From: Pseudomonas sp. HAR-UPW-AIA-41
GTDB taxonomy: Bacteria > Pseudomonadota > Gammaproteobacteria > Pseudomonadales > Pseudomonadaceae
Assembly: GCF_002304225.1 (NCBI RefSeq)
Contig: NZ_NSLB01000007.1
Location: 92,525-156,524, forward strand
Reading direction: 5' to 3'
Length of the DNA: 64,000 bases
Shown here: positions 27,189 to 36,453 of the stretch, piece after piece
Layout: the number at the start of each line of letters is the position of its first letter
Numbering within the stretch: position 1 is the first letter of the stretch
Position numbers and translations under genes: made by a program
The notes under the pieces: generated by a model
Database searches by the model: none
What the model saw: only the letters and a program-made list of their open reading frames with translations
Told to the model about the DNA's origin: nothing

Positions 27189-28313
27189 ATGATGCGACAT
27201 CCACGTGTATGGATGGCTTCACTGCTATGCCTTGCGTTTTCACCTGCCCATGCCGAGTGGGCAGTCAACATGTCACCCGGCGCCACCGAAGTCAGCCGCT
27301 CCGTCTTCGATCTGCACATGACCATTTTCTGGATCTGTGTGGTTATCGGTGTGGTGGTGTTCGGCATCATGTTCTGGTCGATGCTGATTCACCGCCGCGC
27401 CAGCGGCCAGCAACCGGCCCACTTCCATGAAAGCACCACGGTGGAGATCCTGTGGACCATCGTGCCGCTGGTGATTCTGGTGGTGATGGCGATACCGGCG
27501 ACCAAGACCCTGATCGACATCTACGACACCAGCGAATCGGAACTGGATATCCAGATCACCGGTTATCAGTGGAAATGGCACTACAAGTACCTGGGTCAGG
27601 AAGTGGAGTTTTTCAGCAACCTGGCCACGCCCAGCGCGCAGATCCACAACCAGTCGGCCAAGGATGAGCATTACCTGCTGGAAGTCGACCAGCCGCTGGT
27701 CATTCCGGTGGGCACCAAGGTGCGCTTTCTGGTTACTGCTGCCGACGTGATCCACTCCTGGTGGGTGCCGGCGCTGGCGGTGAAGAAGGATGCCATCCCC
27801 GGCTTCGTCAACGAATCCTGGACGCGTATCGACACGCCCGGCATCTACCGTGGCCAGTGCACCGAGCTGTGCGGCAAGGATCACGGCTTCATGCCGGTGG
27901 TGGTCGAGGTCAAGTCGAAGGAAGACTTCGCCAAGTGGTTGACCGAGCGCAAGCAGGTGGCTCTGGCCGAGAAGGAGCTGACCAGCAAGGTCTGGACCCT
28001 CGACGAGCTGATGGTGCGAGGTGAGAAGGCCTACCAGACCAACTGCGCTTCCTGCCACCAGCCCACCGGCGAAGGCCTGCCGCCAATGTTCCCGCCACTC
28101 AAGGGTTCGAAGATCGCCACCGGCCCCGCGGAAGGGCATATCGGCATCGTCGTCAACGGCAAGGCGGGTACCGCCATGGCGGCGTTCGGCAAGCAGCTGT
28201 CGGAGGTCGACATTGCCGCGATCATCACCTACGAACGCAATGCCTGGGGCAACAAGGTGGGTGACATGGTCACGCCCAAGGACATCGTCGCGTTCAAAAA
28301 GGCGCAGGAGTAA
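27189..28313 (+). CDS. coxB: Cytochrome c oxidase subunit II with fused cytochrome c domain
   Basis: Electron-entry subunit of the aa3 oxidase, 374 aa. Signal peptide to about residue 23, two transmembrane helices (about 40-62 and 85-105), then a periplasmic cupredoxin domain. The CuA ligands appear in CTELCGKDHGFM (about residues 221-232). A C-terminal cytochrome c domain carries CASCH at about residue 287 with a distal Met in MAAF. This makes it a caa3-like subunit II. It heads the operon coxB-coxA-ctaG-coxC. Confidence 0.96.
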   Translation: MMRHPRVWMASLLCLAFSPAHAEWAVNMSPGATEVSRSVFDLHMTIFWICVVIGVVVFGIMFWSMLIHRRASGQQPAHFHESTTVEILWTIVPLVILVVMAIPATKTLIDIYDTSESELDIQITGYQWKWHYKYLGQEVEFFSNLATPSAQIHNQSAKDEHYLLEVDQPLVIPVGTKVRFLVTAADVIHSWWVPALAVKKDAIPGFVNESWTRIDTPGIYRGQCTELCGKDHGFMPVVVEVKSKEDFAKWLTERKQVALAEKELTSKVWTLDELMVRGEKAYQTNCASCHQPTGEGLPPMFPPLKGSKIATGPAEGHIGIVVNGKAGTAMAAFGKQLSEVDIAAIITYERNAWGNKVGDMVTPKDIVAFKKAQE

Positions 28314-28318
28314 CGGAC

Positions 28319-29902
28319 ATGAGTGCAGTGATCGATCACGGTCATACTGACCACCATCATGGCCCGGCCAAGGGCCTCATGCGCTGGGTGCTGACCACCA
28401 ACCACAAGGACATCGGCACGATGTACCTGTGGTTCAGCTTTGCCATGTTCCTGCTCGGCGGGTCCATGGCCATGGTGATCCGCGCCGAGCTGTTCCAGCC
28501 CGGCCTGCAGATCGTGCAGCCGGAGTTCTTCAACCAGATGACCACCATGCACGGCCTGATCATGGTCTTCGGCGCGGTGATGCCAGCCTTCGTCGGCCTG
28601 GCCAACTGGATGATCCCGCTGATGATCGGCGCGCCGGACATGGCCCTGCCGCGGATGAACAACTTCAGCTTCTGGTTGTTGCCGGCCGCCTTCGGCATGC
28701 TGGTCAGCACCCTGTTCAGCGAAGGCGGCGGGCCCAACTTCGGCTGGACCTTCTACGCGCCGCTGTCGACCACCTACGCGCCGGAATCGGTGACCTTCTT
28801 CATCTTCGCTGTGCACCTGATGGGCATCAGCTCGATCATGGGCGCGATCAACGTGGTCGCCACCATCCTCAACCTGCGTGCCCCCGGCATGACCCTGATG
28901 AAGATGCCGCTGTTCGTCTGGACCTGGCTGATCACCGCCTTCCTGCTGATCGCGGTGATGCCGGTGCTGGCCGGTTGCGTGACCATGATGCTGATGGACA
29001 TCCACTTCGGTACCAGCTTCTTCAACGCCGCCGGTGGCGGTGACCCGGTGCTGTTCCAGCATGTGTTCTGGTTCTTCGGCCACCCCGAGGTATACATCAT
29101 GATCCTGCCGGCCTTCGGTGCCGTCAGCTCGATCATCCCGGCCTTCGCGCGCAAGCCGCTGTTCGGCTACACCTCGATGGTCTATGCGACCGCGAGCATT
29201 GCCTTCCTGTCGTTCATCGTCTGGGCGCACCACATGTTCACCGTGGGTATTCCTCTCACGGGCGAGCTGTTCTTCATGTATGCCACCATGCTGATCGCCG
29301 TGCCGACCGGGGTGAAGGTGTTCAACTGGGTGTCGACCATGTGGCAGGGTTCGATGACCTTCGAGGCACCCATGCTGTTTGCCGTGGCCTTCGTCATCCT
29401 GTTCACCATCGGCGGTTTCTCCGGGCTGATGCTGGCCATCGCCCCGGCGGACTTCCAGTACCACGACACCTACTTCGTGGTGGCGCACTTCCACTACGTG
29501 CTGGTGCCGGGGGCGATCTTCGGCATCTTCGCCTCGGCCTACTACTGGCTGCCGAAGTGGACCGGGCACATGTACGACGAGACTTTGGCCAAGCTGCATT
29601 TCTGGATGAGCTTCATCGGTATGAACCTGGCGTTCTTCCCGATGCACTTCGTCGGCCTGGCCGGCATGCCGCGCCGTATTCCCGACTACAACCTGCAGTT
29701 CGCCGACTTCAACATGGTGTCGTCGGTGGGCGCCTTCACCTTCGGGGCGACCCAGTTCCTCTTCCTGTTCATCGTCATCAAGTGCATCCGTGGCGGCAAG
29801 CCAGCCCCGGCCAAGCCCTGGGATGGTGCCGAGGGGCTGGAGTGGACCGTGCCTTCACCGGCGCCTTACCACACCTTCAGCACACCGCCGGATGTGAAGT
29901 AG
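28319..29902 (+). CDS. coxA: Cytochrome c oxidase subunit I (aa3 type)
   Basis: Catalytic haem-copper subunit of 527 aa with 12 membrane helices. The haem a ligand lies in TTMHGLIM, the CuB His and cross-linked Tyr in GHPEVY, the CuB His pair in WAHHMF, and the two haem ligands in VAHFHYV. GHPEVY with downstream YATASIAFLSF marks an A-type oxidase with a full K/D-channel set. It lies 5 bp after coxB. Confidence 0.97.
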   Translation: MSAVIDHGHTDHHHGPAKGLMRWVLTTNHKDIGTMYLWFSFAMFLLGGSMAMVIRAELFQPGLQIVQPEFFNQMTTMHGLIMVFGAVMPAFVGLANWMIPLMIGAPDMALPRMNNFSFWLLPAAFGMLVSTLFSEGGGPNFGWTFYAPLSTTYAPESVTFFIFAVHLMGISSIMGAINVVATILNLRAPGMTLMKMPLFVWTWLITAFLLIAVMPVLAGCVTMMLMDIHFGTSFFNAAGGGDPVLFQHVFWFFGHPEVYIMILPAFGAVSSIIPAFARKPLFGYTSMVYATASIAFLSFIVWAHHMFTVGIPLTGELFFMYATMLIAVPTGVKVFNWVSTMWQGSMTFEAPMLFAVAFVILFTIGGFSGLMLAIAPADFQYHDTYFVVAHFHYVLVPGAIFGIFASAYYWLPKWTGHMYDETLAKLHFWMSFIGMNLAFFPMHFVGLAGMPRRIPDYNLQFADFNMVSSVGAFTFGATQFLFLFIVIKCIRGGKPAPAKPWDGAEGLEWTVPSPAPYHTFSTPPDVK

Positions 29903-29914
29903 GGAGGCGCGGCC

Positions 29915-30463
29915 ATGGCCCAGGGCATGAGCACCCGCCAACTGATCCAGCGCCTGTTGCTGCTGGTGCTGGTGATGTTCGGCTTCGGCTTTGCTCTGGT
30001 GCCGATCTACGAGGTCATGTGCCAGGCCTTCGGCATCAACGGCAAGACAGCCGGAGCCTATCAGGGTGAGCAGACGGTGGATGAGGCGCGCCAGGTGCGT
30101 GTGCAGTTCCTCGCTACCAATGCCGCCGGCATGGTCTGGGAGTTTCAGCCACTGGCCGATGAGGTCGCGGTGCATCCGGGGGCGGTGAGCGAGATGCGTT
30201 TTGTCGCCTTCAACCCCACGGACAAGCCGATGACCGCGCAGGCTATTCCCAGCGTGGCGCCGTCCAAGGCCGCGGCCTTCTTCCACAAGACCGAATGTTT
30301 CTGCTTTACCCAGCAGGTGCTGCAACCGGGTGAGCGCATCGAGATGCCGGTGCGTTTCATCGTCGACCGCGACCTGCCTGCGGATGTACGCCACCTGACG
30401 CTGGCCTACACCCTGTTCGATATCACTGCGCGGAAACCGCCTGTCCCCGTGGCAGGACGATAA
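29915..30463 (+). CDS. ctaG: Cytochrome c oxidase assembly protein CtaG (Cox11)
   Basis: Copper chaperone that inserts CuB into subunit I. 182 aa. An N-terminal membrane anchor covers about residues 10-30, followed by a periplasmic immunoglobulin-like domain. The copper-binding ECFCF motif is intact at about residue 128. A GGGAGG ribosome site precedes the ATG. It sits between coxA and coxC, the common proteobacterial arrangement. Confidence 0.94.
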   Translation: MAQGMSTRQLIQRLLLLVLVMFGFGFALVPIYEVMCQAFGINGKTAGAYQGEQTVDEARQVRVQFLATNAAGMVWEFQPLADEVAVHPGAVSEMRFVAFNPTDKPMTAQAIPSVAPSKAAAFFHKTECFCFTQQVLQPGERIEMPVRFIVDRDLPADVRHLTLAYTLFDITARKPPVPVAGR

Positions 30464-30476
30464 GGAGAAGCATGCT

Positions 30477-31364
30477 ATGTCGACTCACGAGCAGTACTAC
30501 GTTCCCGCCCAGAGCAAGTGGCCGATCATCGCCACCTTGGGCCTGCTGTTTTCCGTCTACGGTCTGGGCACCTGGTTCAACGACCTCAAGGCCGACCGCG
30601 CCGAATCCAACGGCCCGCTGATCTTTTTCATCGGCGGTCTGTTCCTCGCCTACATGCTGTTCGGCTGGTTCGGCAACGTGATCCGCGAGAGCCGTGGCGG
30701 CCTGTACAGCGCGCAGATGGACCGCTCGTTCCGCTGGGGCATGAGCTGGTTCATCTTCTCTGAGGTGATGTTCTTCGCCGCCTTCTTCGGGGCCCTGTTC
30801 TATGTGCGCACCTTCGCCGGGCCGTGGCTGGGTGGTGAGGGCGCCAAGGGCATTGCCGAGATGCTCTGGCCGAACTTCGATTACACCTGGCCGCTGCTCA
30901 ATACCCCCGATCCGAAGCTGTATCCGGCGCCCAAGGGCATCATTGATCCGTGGCACCTGCCGCTGATCAACACCATCCTGCTGGTCACCTCCAGCTTCAC
31001 CGTGACCTTCGCCCACCATGCGCTGAAGAAGAACAATCGCACGGCGCTCAAGGCCTGGCTGGCGCTGACCGTGCTGCTGGGCGTGGCCTTCCTGGTGCTG
31101 CAGGTCGAGGAGTATGTGCACGCCTACACCGAGCTGGGCCTGACCCTCGGTTCGGGCATCTACGGCGCCACCTTCTTCATGCTTACCGGTTTCCACGGTG
31201 CCCACGTGACGCTCGGCGCGATCATCCTCACGGTGATGCTGATCCGCGTGCTCAAGGGGCATTTCACGGCGGATCAGCACTTTGGTTTCGAGGCGGCCAG
31301 CTGGTACTGGCACTTCGTCGATGTGGTCTGGCTGGGGCTTTTCGTCTTTGTCTATGTGCTCTGA
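30477..31364 (+). CDS. coxC: Cytochrome c oxidase subunit III
   Basis: 295-aa integral membrane subunit with seven predicted helices. Family features include FRWGMSWFIFSEVMFFAAFF at about residues 80-99 and the C-terminal FHGAHVTLG and YWHFVDVVWL blocks. It stabilises subunit I and its proton uptake. A GGAG site lies before the ATG. Confidence 0.96.
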   Translation: MSTHEQYYVPAQSKWPIIATLGLLFSVYGLGTWFNDLKADRAESNGPLIFFIGGLFLAYMLFGWFGNVIRESRGGLYSAQMDRSFRWGMSWFIFSEVMFFAAFFGALFYVRTFAGPWLGGEGAKGIAEMLWPNFDYTWPLLNTPDPKLYPAPKGIIDPWHLPLINTILLVTSSFTVTFAHHALKKNNRTALKAWLALTVLLGVAFLVLQVEEYVHAYTELGLTLGSGIYGATFFMLTGFHGAHVTLGAIILTVMLIRVLKGHFTADQHFGFEAASWYWHFVDVVWLGLFVFVYVL

Positions 31365-31372
31365 GCGAGGGC

Positions 31373-31576
31373 TTACCAGGTGGCGTGGCTGATCAGTTGG
31401 CCGCTGTAGAAGCCCCAGGTGATCAGCGCCAGGGTGATGGTGGTAAGGCACACGCGCACCGTCAGGGCATTGACCAGCCGGGAGCCCTGACCGGCATCGC
31501 GGACCAGAAACACCAGGCCACTGAACAGGCTGATCACGGTGGCCAGCAGCATCAGGACAATCGCCAGCTTGAGCAT
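31373..31576 (-). CDS. Twin-transmembrane protein (DUF2909-like)
   Basis: 67 aa from the ATG at 31576. Two hydrophobic helices (MLKLAIVLMLLATVISLFSG and a second of about 20 residues) are joined by a short Arg/Asp loop (RDAGQGSRL). It lies on the opposite strand inside the cox cluster, convergent with coxC and ending 8 bp after it. A small two-helix DUF2909 gene occupies this place in other pseudomonads. A role in oxidase assembly is likely but unproven. Confidence 0.8.
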   Translation of the reverse strand: MLKLAIVLMLLATVISLFSGLVFLVRDAGQGSRLVNALTVRVCLTTITLALITWGFYSGQLISHATW

Positions 31577-31652
31577 GGTGGTGACTCCGGGGGAAGGACA
31601 TGCGGGTAAACGGCAGTATAGGCGGTGGCACGCAGCAGCCAGGGGTGCTGGC

Positions 31653-32381
31653 ATGAAAGGCTTTCGTCCCGGCCTGGCGCCGACCGTGCTGGTACTGCTG
31701 TTGCTGCCGCTGCTGGTCGGCCTTGGCGTCTGGCAGCTGCAACGCGCCGAGGAAAAGCGCCAGTTGCTCGCCGCCGAGGCGCTGCAGCGCGAGGCGTCGG
31801 CCCAGCCACTTAGCCAGCTGGAAGAGCTGGCCAACCCGGCGTTCCGCCAGGTGCGTCTGCATGGTCGTTTTGACGACCGGCATGCGCTGCTGCTGGACAG
31901 TCGCATCCGCCACGGTCAGGTGGGTGTCGAGTTGCTGCAACCTTTCTATGATCAGGCCAGCGGCCTGTGGCTGCTGGTCAATCGCGGCTGGCTGCCGTGG
32001 CCTGATCGCCGCCAGACGGTGCAGTTCAGCACGCCCGATCAGGAGCTGGACCTGACCGCCTGGGTCTACCGCTCGCCGGGTGAGCCCCTGCAGCTGTCGG
32101 CCACGCCCTCGCGCGACTGGCCGCGGCTGATCAACCGCGTCGAGGCGCGTGCTCTGTGGAGTGAACTGGGGCGCGCCGGCTGGCCCTATGAACTGCGCCT
32201 GAATCCCGGTCCGGCTGCGTATGCAGTGGACTGGCCCATCGTTGCCATGGGCCCGGAAAAACACCTCGGCTATGCCTTGCAGTGGTTTGCCCTGGCTCTG
32301 GCTCTCACCCTTCTCTATGGCTATCTCGGCTGGCGCCGAGCGCAGGAGCTTGTCCATGTCGCACAGTCTGACCCTGTCTGA
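31653..32381 (+). CDS. SURF1 family cytochrome oxidase assembly protein
   Basis: 242 aa, Shy1/SURF1 family factor that helps insert haem a into subunit I. It has a transmembrane helix near each end: about residues 8-28 and 210-230, the latter ending LLYGYLGWRRA. The central family motifs are LGVWQLQRAEEK and VNRGWLPW. Start at 31653; an upstream in-frame ATG would add 38 residues with no membrane character. The next gene overlaps its end by 26 bp. Confidence 0.9.
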   Translation: MKGFRPGLAPTVLVLLLLPLLVGLGVWQLQRAEEKRQLLAAEALQREASAQPLSQLEELANPAFRQVRLHGRFDDRHALLLDSRIRHGQVGVELLQPFYDQASGLWLLVNRGWLPWPDRRQTVQFSTPDQELDLTAWVYRSPGEPLQLSATPSRDWPRLINRVEARALWSELGRAGWPYELRLNPGPAAYAVDWPIVAMGPEKHLGYALQWFALALALTLLYGYLGWRRAQELVHVAQSDPV

Positions 32382-32931
32382 ATCCTCCACGCCGCGGGTG
32401 GGCCGCGGGCGTCTGCAGTTGCTGCTGATCCTGGCGGTGGTGATCGGTCCGATGCTGCTGGCCTCGGCCATGTACTACTGGCGCTTCTGGGTGCCGGAAG
32501 GGCGCAGCTACCACGGCGAGCTGATCGGCGGCGCTCTGAGCCGGGCCGATCTGGGCCTGCCGGCGCTGGAGGAAAAACGCTGGCAGCTGCTGGTCACGGC
32601 ACCGGGTGAGTGCGCGGCCGATTGCCAGCGGCTGGTCTACCTGGCGCGGCAGATTCATATCGGTCTGGGGCGTGAGGCATCGCGCGGCGCTCATGCGCTG
32701 GCCAGCGGGCAGATTCCGGCGGATTTCGCCGTCCAGCTGGAACGGGAATACCCGCAGCTGCAGCGCTTCAGTCTGGAGCCCGGTCGCTACCCGGCCGAGC
32801 GGAGTCAGGCCGCCCAGCTGTGGATCGTCGATCCCCACGGCAACCTGGTGCTGCGCTATGACGCCGATGCCAACGGCAAGCAGGTGCTGACCGACCTGCG
32901 TTTGCTGCTCAAGCTCTCCAATATCGGCTGA
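32356..32931 (+). CDS. Sco-like membrane-anchored protein of the cox cluster
   Basis: 191 aa from ATG 32356, overlapping SURF1 by 26 bp. One N-terminal helix (about residues 22-44) anchors a periplasmic domain. That domain contains C-X3-C (GECAADC) after a beta strand (WQLLVTAP) and ends WIVDPHGNLVLRYD, which resembles the strand after the active site in SCO1/SenC. The usual Sco copper-ligand His (DHSGN) is shifted to PHGN here. I infer a thioredoxin-fold oxidase-assembly factor. Conserved between SURF1 and ctaA in pseudomonads. Confidence 0.75.
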   Translation: MSHSLTLSESSTPRVGRGRLQLLLILAVVIGPMLLASAMYYWRFWVPEGRSYHGELIGGALSRADLGLPALEEKRWQLLVTAPGECAADCQRLVYLARQIHIGLGREASRGAHALASGQIPADFAVQLEREYPQLQRFSLEPGRYPAERSQAAQLWIVDPHGNLVLRYDADANGKQVLTDLRLLLKLSNIG

Positions 32932-32941
32932 GGAGTCTGCC

Positions 32942-33991
32942 ATGGCCAAACCGGGATTCCGACTGGCGCTCTTTGCCACGCTGCTGGCGGCTGTGGTGGT
33001 GCTGCTGGGCGCCTACACCCGCCTGACTCACGCCGGCCTCGGCTGTCCGGACTGGCCGGGCTGCTACGGTTTCATCGGCGTGCCGATGAGCGAGCACAAG
33101 CAGGCTCTGGCCGAGGCGCGTTTCCCCGAGGCGCCGGTGGAGGTTGAGAAAGGCTGGAACGAGATGGTCCACCGCTATTTCGCCGGCAGTCTCGGCCTGG
33201 CCATCCTTGGTCTGGCGGTTCAGGCGCTGCGCCGGCGTGGCGAACCCGGTCAGCCGCTGAAGCTGCCGTTGCTGCTGCTAGGCGTGGTGGTGTTGCAGGC
33301 TGCCTTCGGCATGTGGACGGTGACCCTCAAGCTCTGGCCGCAGGTGGTTACCGCGCACCTGCTGGGCGGTTTCACCACGTTGGCGCTGTTGTTTCTCCTC
33401 ACCCTGCGTCTGTCCGGCGCCTGCCCGCTGCTGCCGGTCATTTCCACCCGTCTGCGGGCGCTGGCGGCGCTGGCGCTGGCGCTGGTCGTCGGGCAGATCG
33501 CTCTGGGTGGCTGGGTCAGCTCCAACTACGCGGCGGTGGCCTGCGTCGACCTGCCCACCTGTCATGGCCAGTGGTGGCCGGCGATGGATTTTGCCAACGG
33601 CTTTCACCTGACCCAGCACATCGGGCCCAACTACCTCGGTGGTCAGCTCGACAGCGATGCGCGCACCGCAATCCACATGAGTCACCGGCTTGGCGCCCTG
33701 CTGGTCACGCTGGTTCTGCTGCTGCTGGCCTGGCGTCTGCGGGCTGCCGGGCAGGGCCGGCTGGCCGCTGTGCTGCTGGTGGCGCTGGGCATCCAGATCA
33801 GCCTGGGCATCAGCAATGTGCTGCTGCATCTGCCGCTGGCGGTCGCGGTGGCGCACAACGCCGGCGGTGCCAGCCTGCTTCTGGTGCTGGTGCTGATCAA
33901 CTACCGCCTGCGCGGCGTTGCAGCGGTCGCGGGCGCTGCCCGTGTACCCGTCGCCCCGGTTGCCGCCGGCCTGGTTCAGGCTGGCAAATAA
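32942..33991 (+). CDS. ctaA: Haem A synthase (COX15/CtaA)
   Basis: Oxidises the C8 methyl of haem O to the formyl of haem A. 349 aa with eight predicted helices. Conserved elements include GAYTRLTHAGLGCPDWPGCYG near the N-terminus (only the first 15 or so residues are essential motif), the His-bearing WNEMVHRYFA, and MSHRLGALLV in the C-terminal half. It is followed at 18 bp by ctaB, so haem O is made and converted by neighbouring genes. Confidence 0.95.
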   Translation: MAKPGFRLALFATLLAAVVVLLGAYTRLTHAGLGCPDWPGCYGFIGVPMSEHKQALAEARFPEAPVEVEKGWNEMVHRYFAGSLGLAILGLAVQALRRRGEPGQPLKLPLLLLGVVVLQAAFGMWTVTLKLWPQVVTAHLLGGFTTLALLFLLTLRLSGACPLLPVISTRLRALAALALALVVGQIALGGWVSSNYAAVACVDLPTCHGQWWPAMDFANGFHLTQHIGPNYLGGQLDSDARTAIHMSHRLGALLVTLVLLLLAWRLRAAGQGRLAAVLLVALGIQISLGISNVLLHLPLAVAVAHNAGGASLLLVLVLINYRLRGVAAVAGAARVPVAPVAAGLVQAGK

Positions 33992-34009
33992 TCATAAGGA
34001 GAGACCCTC

Positions 34010-34909
34010 ATGGCTACTCTGCTGCAAACCCGTCAGGAGCCTGCCAGCTGGCGCGACTATCTTGAACTGACCAAGCCGCGTGTGGTGCTGCTGATGCTGA
34101 TCACATCCCTGGTCGGCATGTTCCTCGCCACCCGCGCCGGCGTGCCTTGGACGGTACTGCTGTTCGGCAATCTCGGCATCGGCCTGTGTGCCGGTGCGGC
34201 GGCAGCAGTCAACCATGTGGTGGACCGGCGTATCGACTCGATTATGGCGCGCACTTACAAGCGGCCGGTCACCGCTGGCCGGGTTTCGCCGGCAGCCGCC
34301 CTGCTCTTTGCTGCCGTGCTGGCGCTGCTGGGGCTGGTTCTGCTGCTGACCTTTACTAACGAGCTGGCCGCCTGGCTGACCCTGGCCTCGCTGCTCGGTT
34401 ATGCGGTGCTCTATACCGGCTTTCTCAAGCGCGCCACGCCGCAGAACATCGTGATTGGCGGGCTGGCCGGTGCGGCGCCGCCGCTGCTGGGCTGGGTGGC
34501 GGTCACCGGCCATCTCAGTGCCGAGCCGCTTTTGCTGGTGCTGATCATCTTCGCCTGGACGCCGCCGCACTTCTGGGCGCTGGCCATCCACCGCAAGGCC
34601 GAATACGCCAAGGCCGATATCCCCATGCTTCCGGTGACTCACGGTGAGGACTACACCAAGCTGCACATCCTGCTGTACACCCTGATCATGTTTGCGGTGA
34701 CGCTGCTGCCCTATGCCATCCACATGAGCGGTGCGCTCTATCTCGTTTGTGCGCTCCTGCTCGGCGGGCGCTTCCTGCACTGGGCCTGGGTGCTGTACCG
34801 TGACAGCCAACCGCACGCGGCGATCAACACCTTCAAGTACAGTATCTGGTACCTGTTTCTCCTGTTCATCGCCCTGCTTGCCGATCACTACCTGTTGTTG
34901 AACCTATGA
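34010..34909 (+). CDS. ctaB: Protohaem IX farnesyltransferase (haem O synthase)
   Basis: UbiA-family prenyltransferase that adds farnesyl to haem B. 299 aa, nine predicted helices. The two Asp-rich prenyl-diphosphate motifs are seen as NHVVDRRID (about residue 67) and the later [15 protein letters not shown] region; ELTKPRVV and TYKRPVTAG also fit. It overlaps senC by 4 bp (ATGA). Also known as cyoE when linked with the bo3 oxidase; here ctaB is preferred. Confidence 0.95.
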   Translation: MATLLQTRQEPASWRDYLELTKPRVVLLMLITSLVGMFLATRAGVPWTVLLFGNLGIGLCAGAAAAVNHVVDRRIDSIMARTYKRPVTAGRVSPAAALLFAAVLALLGLVLLLTFTNELAAWLTLASLLGYAVLYTGFLKRATPQNIVIGGLAGAAPPLLGWVAVTGHLSAEPLLLVLIIFAWTPPHFWALAIHRKAEYAKADIPMLPVTHGEDYTKLHILLYTLIMFAVTLLPYAIHMSGALYLVCALLLGGRFLHWAWVLYRDSQPHAAINTFKYSIWYLFLLFIALLADHYLLLNL

Positions 34910-35544
34910 CCTCAATTCAGAAAACCGTTGTTGTTCTCGCGGCCCTGGTGGCCATCGTTCTCGGCCTTACCGTGCATAAAGTCCTTGGCAGCAAGGGCGA
35001 CGGGCTGGACAAGGCAGCCCTGCTGGATGCCGGCATCATTCTCCTGCCGCAGAGCCGTGAGCTGCCGGAGCTGACACTGACCAACGTCGACGGCCAGCCG
35101 CAGGCGTTGTCCAGCCTCAAGGGCAAGTGGACTCTGGTGTTCTTCGGCTACACCTTCTGCCCGGACATCTGCCCGACCACCCTGGCCCAGCTGCGCCAGC
35201 TCAACAGCCAGCTGCCGGCCGAAACGCGCAGTCAGCTGCAGATCCTCATGGTCAGCCTCGACCCGCACCGCGATACCCCGGAGAAACTCAAGCAGTACCT
35301 TGGCTTTTTCGACCCGGCCTACCTGGGTCTGACCGGGCCGCTGGCGGATATCCAGAAATTGGCCAACGCGGTGAGCATCCCCTTCATTCCGGGCGATACC
35401 AGCAAGGAAAACTACACCGTCGACCACAGCGGTAACCTCGTGCTGCTGGGTCCCGACGGGCGTCAGCGCGGCTTCATCCGCGCGCCGCTGAAGAATGAGA
35501 AGCTCAAGGTGCAGCTACCACAGGTAATCAAGCCCGAGGCCTGA
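34906..35544 (+). CDS. senC: SCO1/SenC copper chaperone
   Basis: 212 aa, thioredoxin-fold protein that delivers copper to the CuA site of subunit II. One N-terminal anchor helix (about residues 7-25), then the copper site FCPDICP with the C-X3-C pair at about residue 85 and the ligand His in [10 protein letters not shown] at about residue 175. It is the last gene of the cox cluster and is followed by a strong terminator. Confidence 0.93.
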   Translation: MTSIQKTVVVLAALVAIVLGLTVHKVLGSKGDGLDKAALLDAGIILLPQSRELPELTLTNVDGQPQALSSLKGKWTLVFFGYTFCPDICPTTLAQLRQLNSQLPAETRSQLQILMVSLDPHRDTPEKLKQYLGFFDPAYLGLTGPLADIQKLANAVSIPFIPGDTSKENYTVDHSGNLVLLGPDGRQRGFIRAPLKNEKLKVQLPQVIKPEA

Positions 35545-35556
35545 TTGCCGGATACG

Positions 35557-35588
35557 AAAAAGCCCGCTCAATGAGCGGGCTTTTTTGT
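35557..35588 (+). terminator. Terminator at the end of the cox cluster
   Basis: Perfect 14-bp stem AAAAAGCCCGCTCA/TGAGCGGGCTTTTT (35557-35570 with 35572-35585). The innermost pairs must open to form the loop. It continues TTG, 12 bp after the senC stop. It can act on both strands and so also serves the convergent metQ. Confidence 0.85.
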
Positions 35589-35604
35589 TGCGTCCAGGTG
35601 GCGA

Positions 35605-36387
35605 TCAGAACGCCGGCACCACGGCGCCCTGGTACTTCTCGGTGATGAAACTCTTCACTTCGGCGCTGTTGAGGGCCTTGGCCAGCTTCTGCAGGGCCGC
35701 ATCGTCCTTGCGCTCGGCGCGTACCACCAGAATGTTGACGTAAGGCGAGTCGCTGCCTTCGATGGCCAGAGCATCCTTGGTCGGGTTGAGCTTGGCTTCC
35801 AGCGCATAGTTGGTGTTGATCAGGGCCAGGTCGACCTGATTCAGCACGCGCGGCAGGGTGGCGGCTTCCAGCTCGCGGATCTTCAGGTTCTTCGGGTTAT
35901 CGGCAATGTCTTTAACCGTGGCGGTGATGCCGGCATCGGGCTTGAGGCTGATCAGGCCGGTCTTCTGCAGCAGGAGCAGGGCGCGGCCGCCGTTGGTGGC
36001 GTCATTGGGGATCACCACCTGAGCGCCTTCGCTGAGCTCGGCGAGGTTCTTGATCTTGCTCGAATAGGCGCCGAAGGGTTCGACGTGTACGCCGGCGATG
36101 TTGACCAGCTCGGTACCGCGGCTCTTGTTGAACTCATCCAGGTACGGCTGGTGCTGGAAGAAGTTGGCGTCCAGACGCTCTTCGGCCACCTGCACGTTGG
36201 GTTGCACGTAATCGGTGAAGACCTTGATCTTCAGCTCGACCCCTTCCTTGGCCAGTGCCGGTTTGACGAATTCGAGGATTTCCGCGTGCGGTACGGCGGT
36301 GGCCGCCACGCTGAGGCTATCAGCGGCTTGGGCGGCAGCGCTGGTCAGGGCCGCCGCAGTGGCGAGGGCAGTCAGCAGTTTCTTCAT
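35605..36387 (-). CDS. metQ: Methionine ABC transporter, substrate-binding protein
   Basis: NlpA/MetQ family binding protein for D/L-methionine, 260 aa. The signal peptide ends AAAQAADS, and no lipobox Cys is present, unlike the lipoprotein form in E. coli. Family blocks include TAVPHAEILEFVKPAL, FFQHQPYLDEFN and the ligand-region IPNDATNGGRALLLLQ. It lies 66 bp downstream of metI in the order metN-metI-metQ. Confidence 0.93.
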   Translation of the reverse strand: MKKLLTALATAAALTSAAAQAADSLSVAATAVPHAEILEFVKPALAKEGVELKIKVFTDYVQPNVQVAEERLDANFFQHQPYLDEFNKSRGTELVNIAGVHVEPFGAYSSKIKNLAELSEGAQVVIPNDATNGGRALLLLQKTGLISLKPDAGITATVKDIADNPKNLKIRELEAATLPRVLNQVDLALINTNYALEAKLNPTKDALAIEGSDSPYVNILVVRAERKDDAALQKLAKALNSAEVKSFITEKYQGAVVPAF

Positions 36388-36453
36388 GGTTCAACTCCTT
36401 GTGGGATTTTGGCGCGGGGTCCGGCGGGTAGCCGGTCGCCCGCTGTTCTCGGA

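Noticed and set aside
28229..29647. 472-aa His/Asp-rich minus-strand ORF opposite coxA
   Set aside because: Its composition is explained by reverse-complemented membrane-protein codons. No start signal, and coxA is unambiguous.
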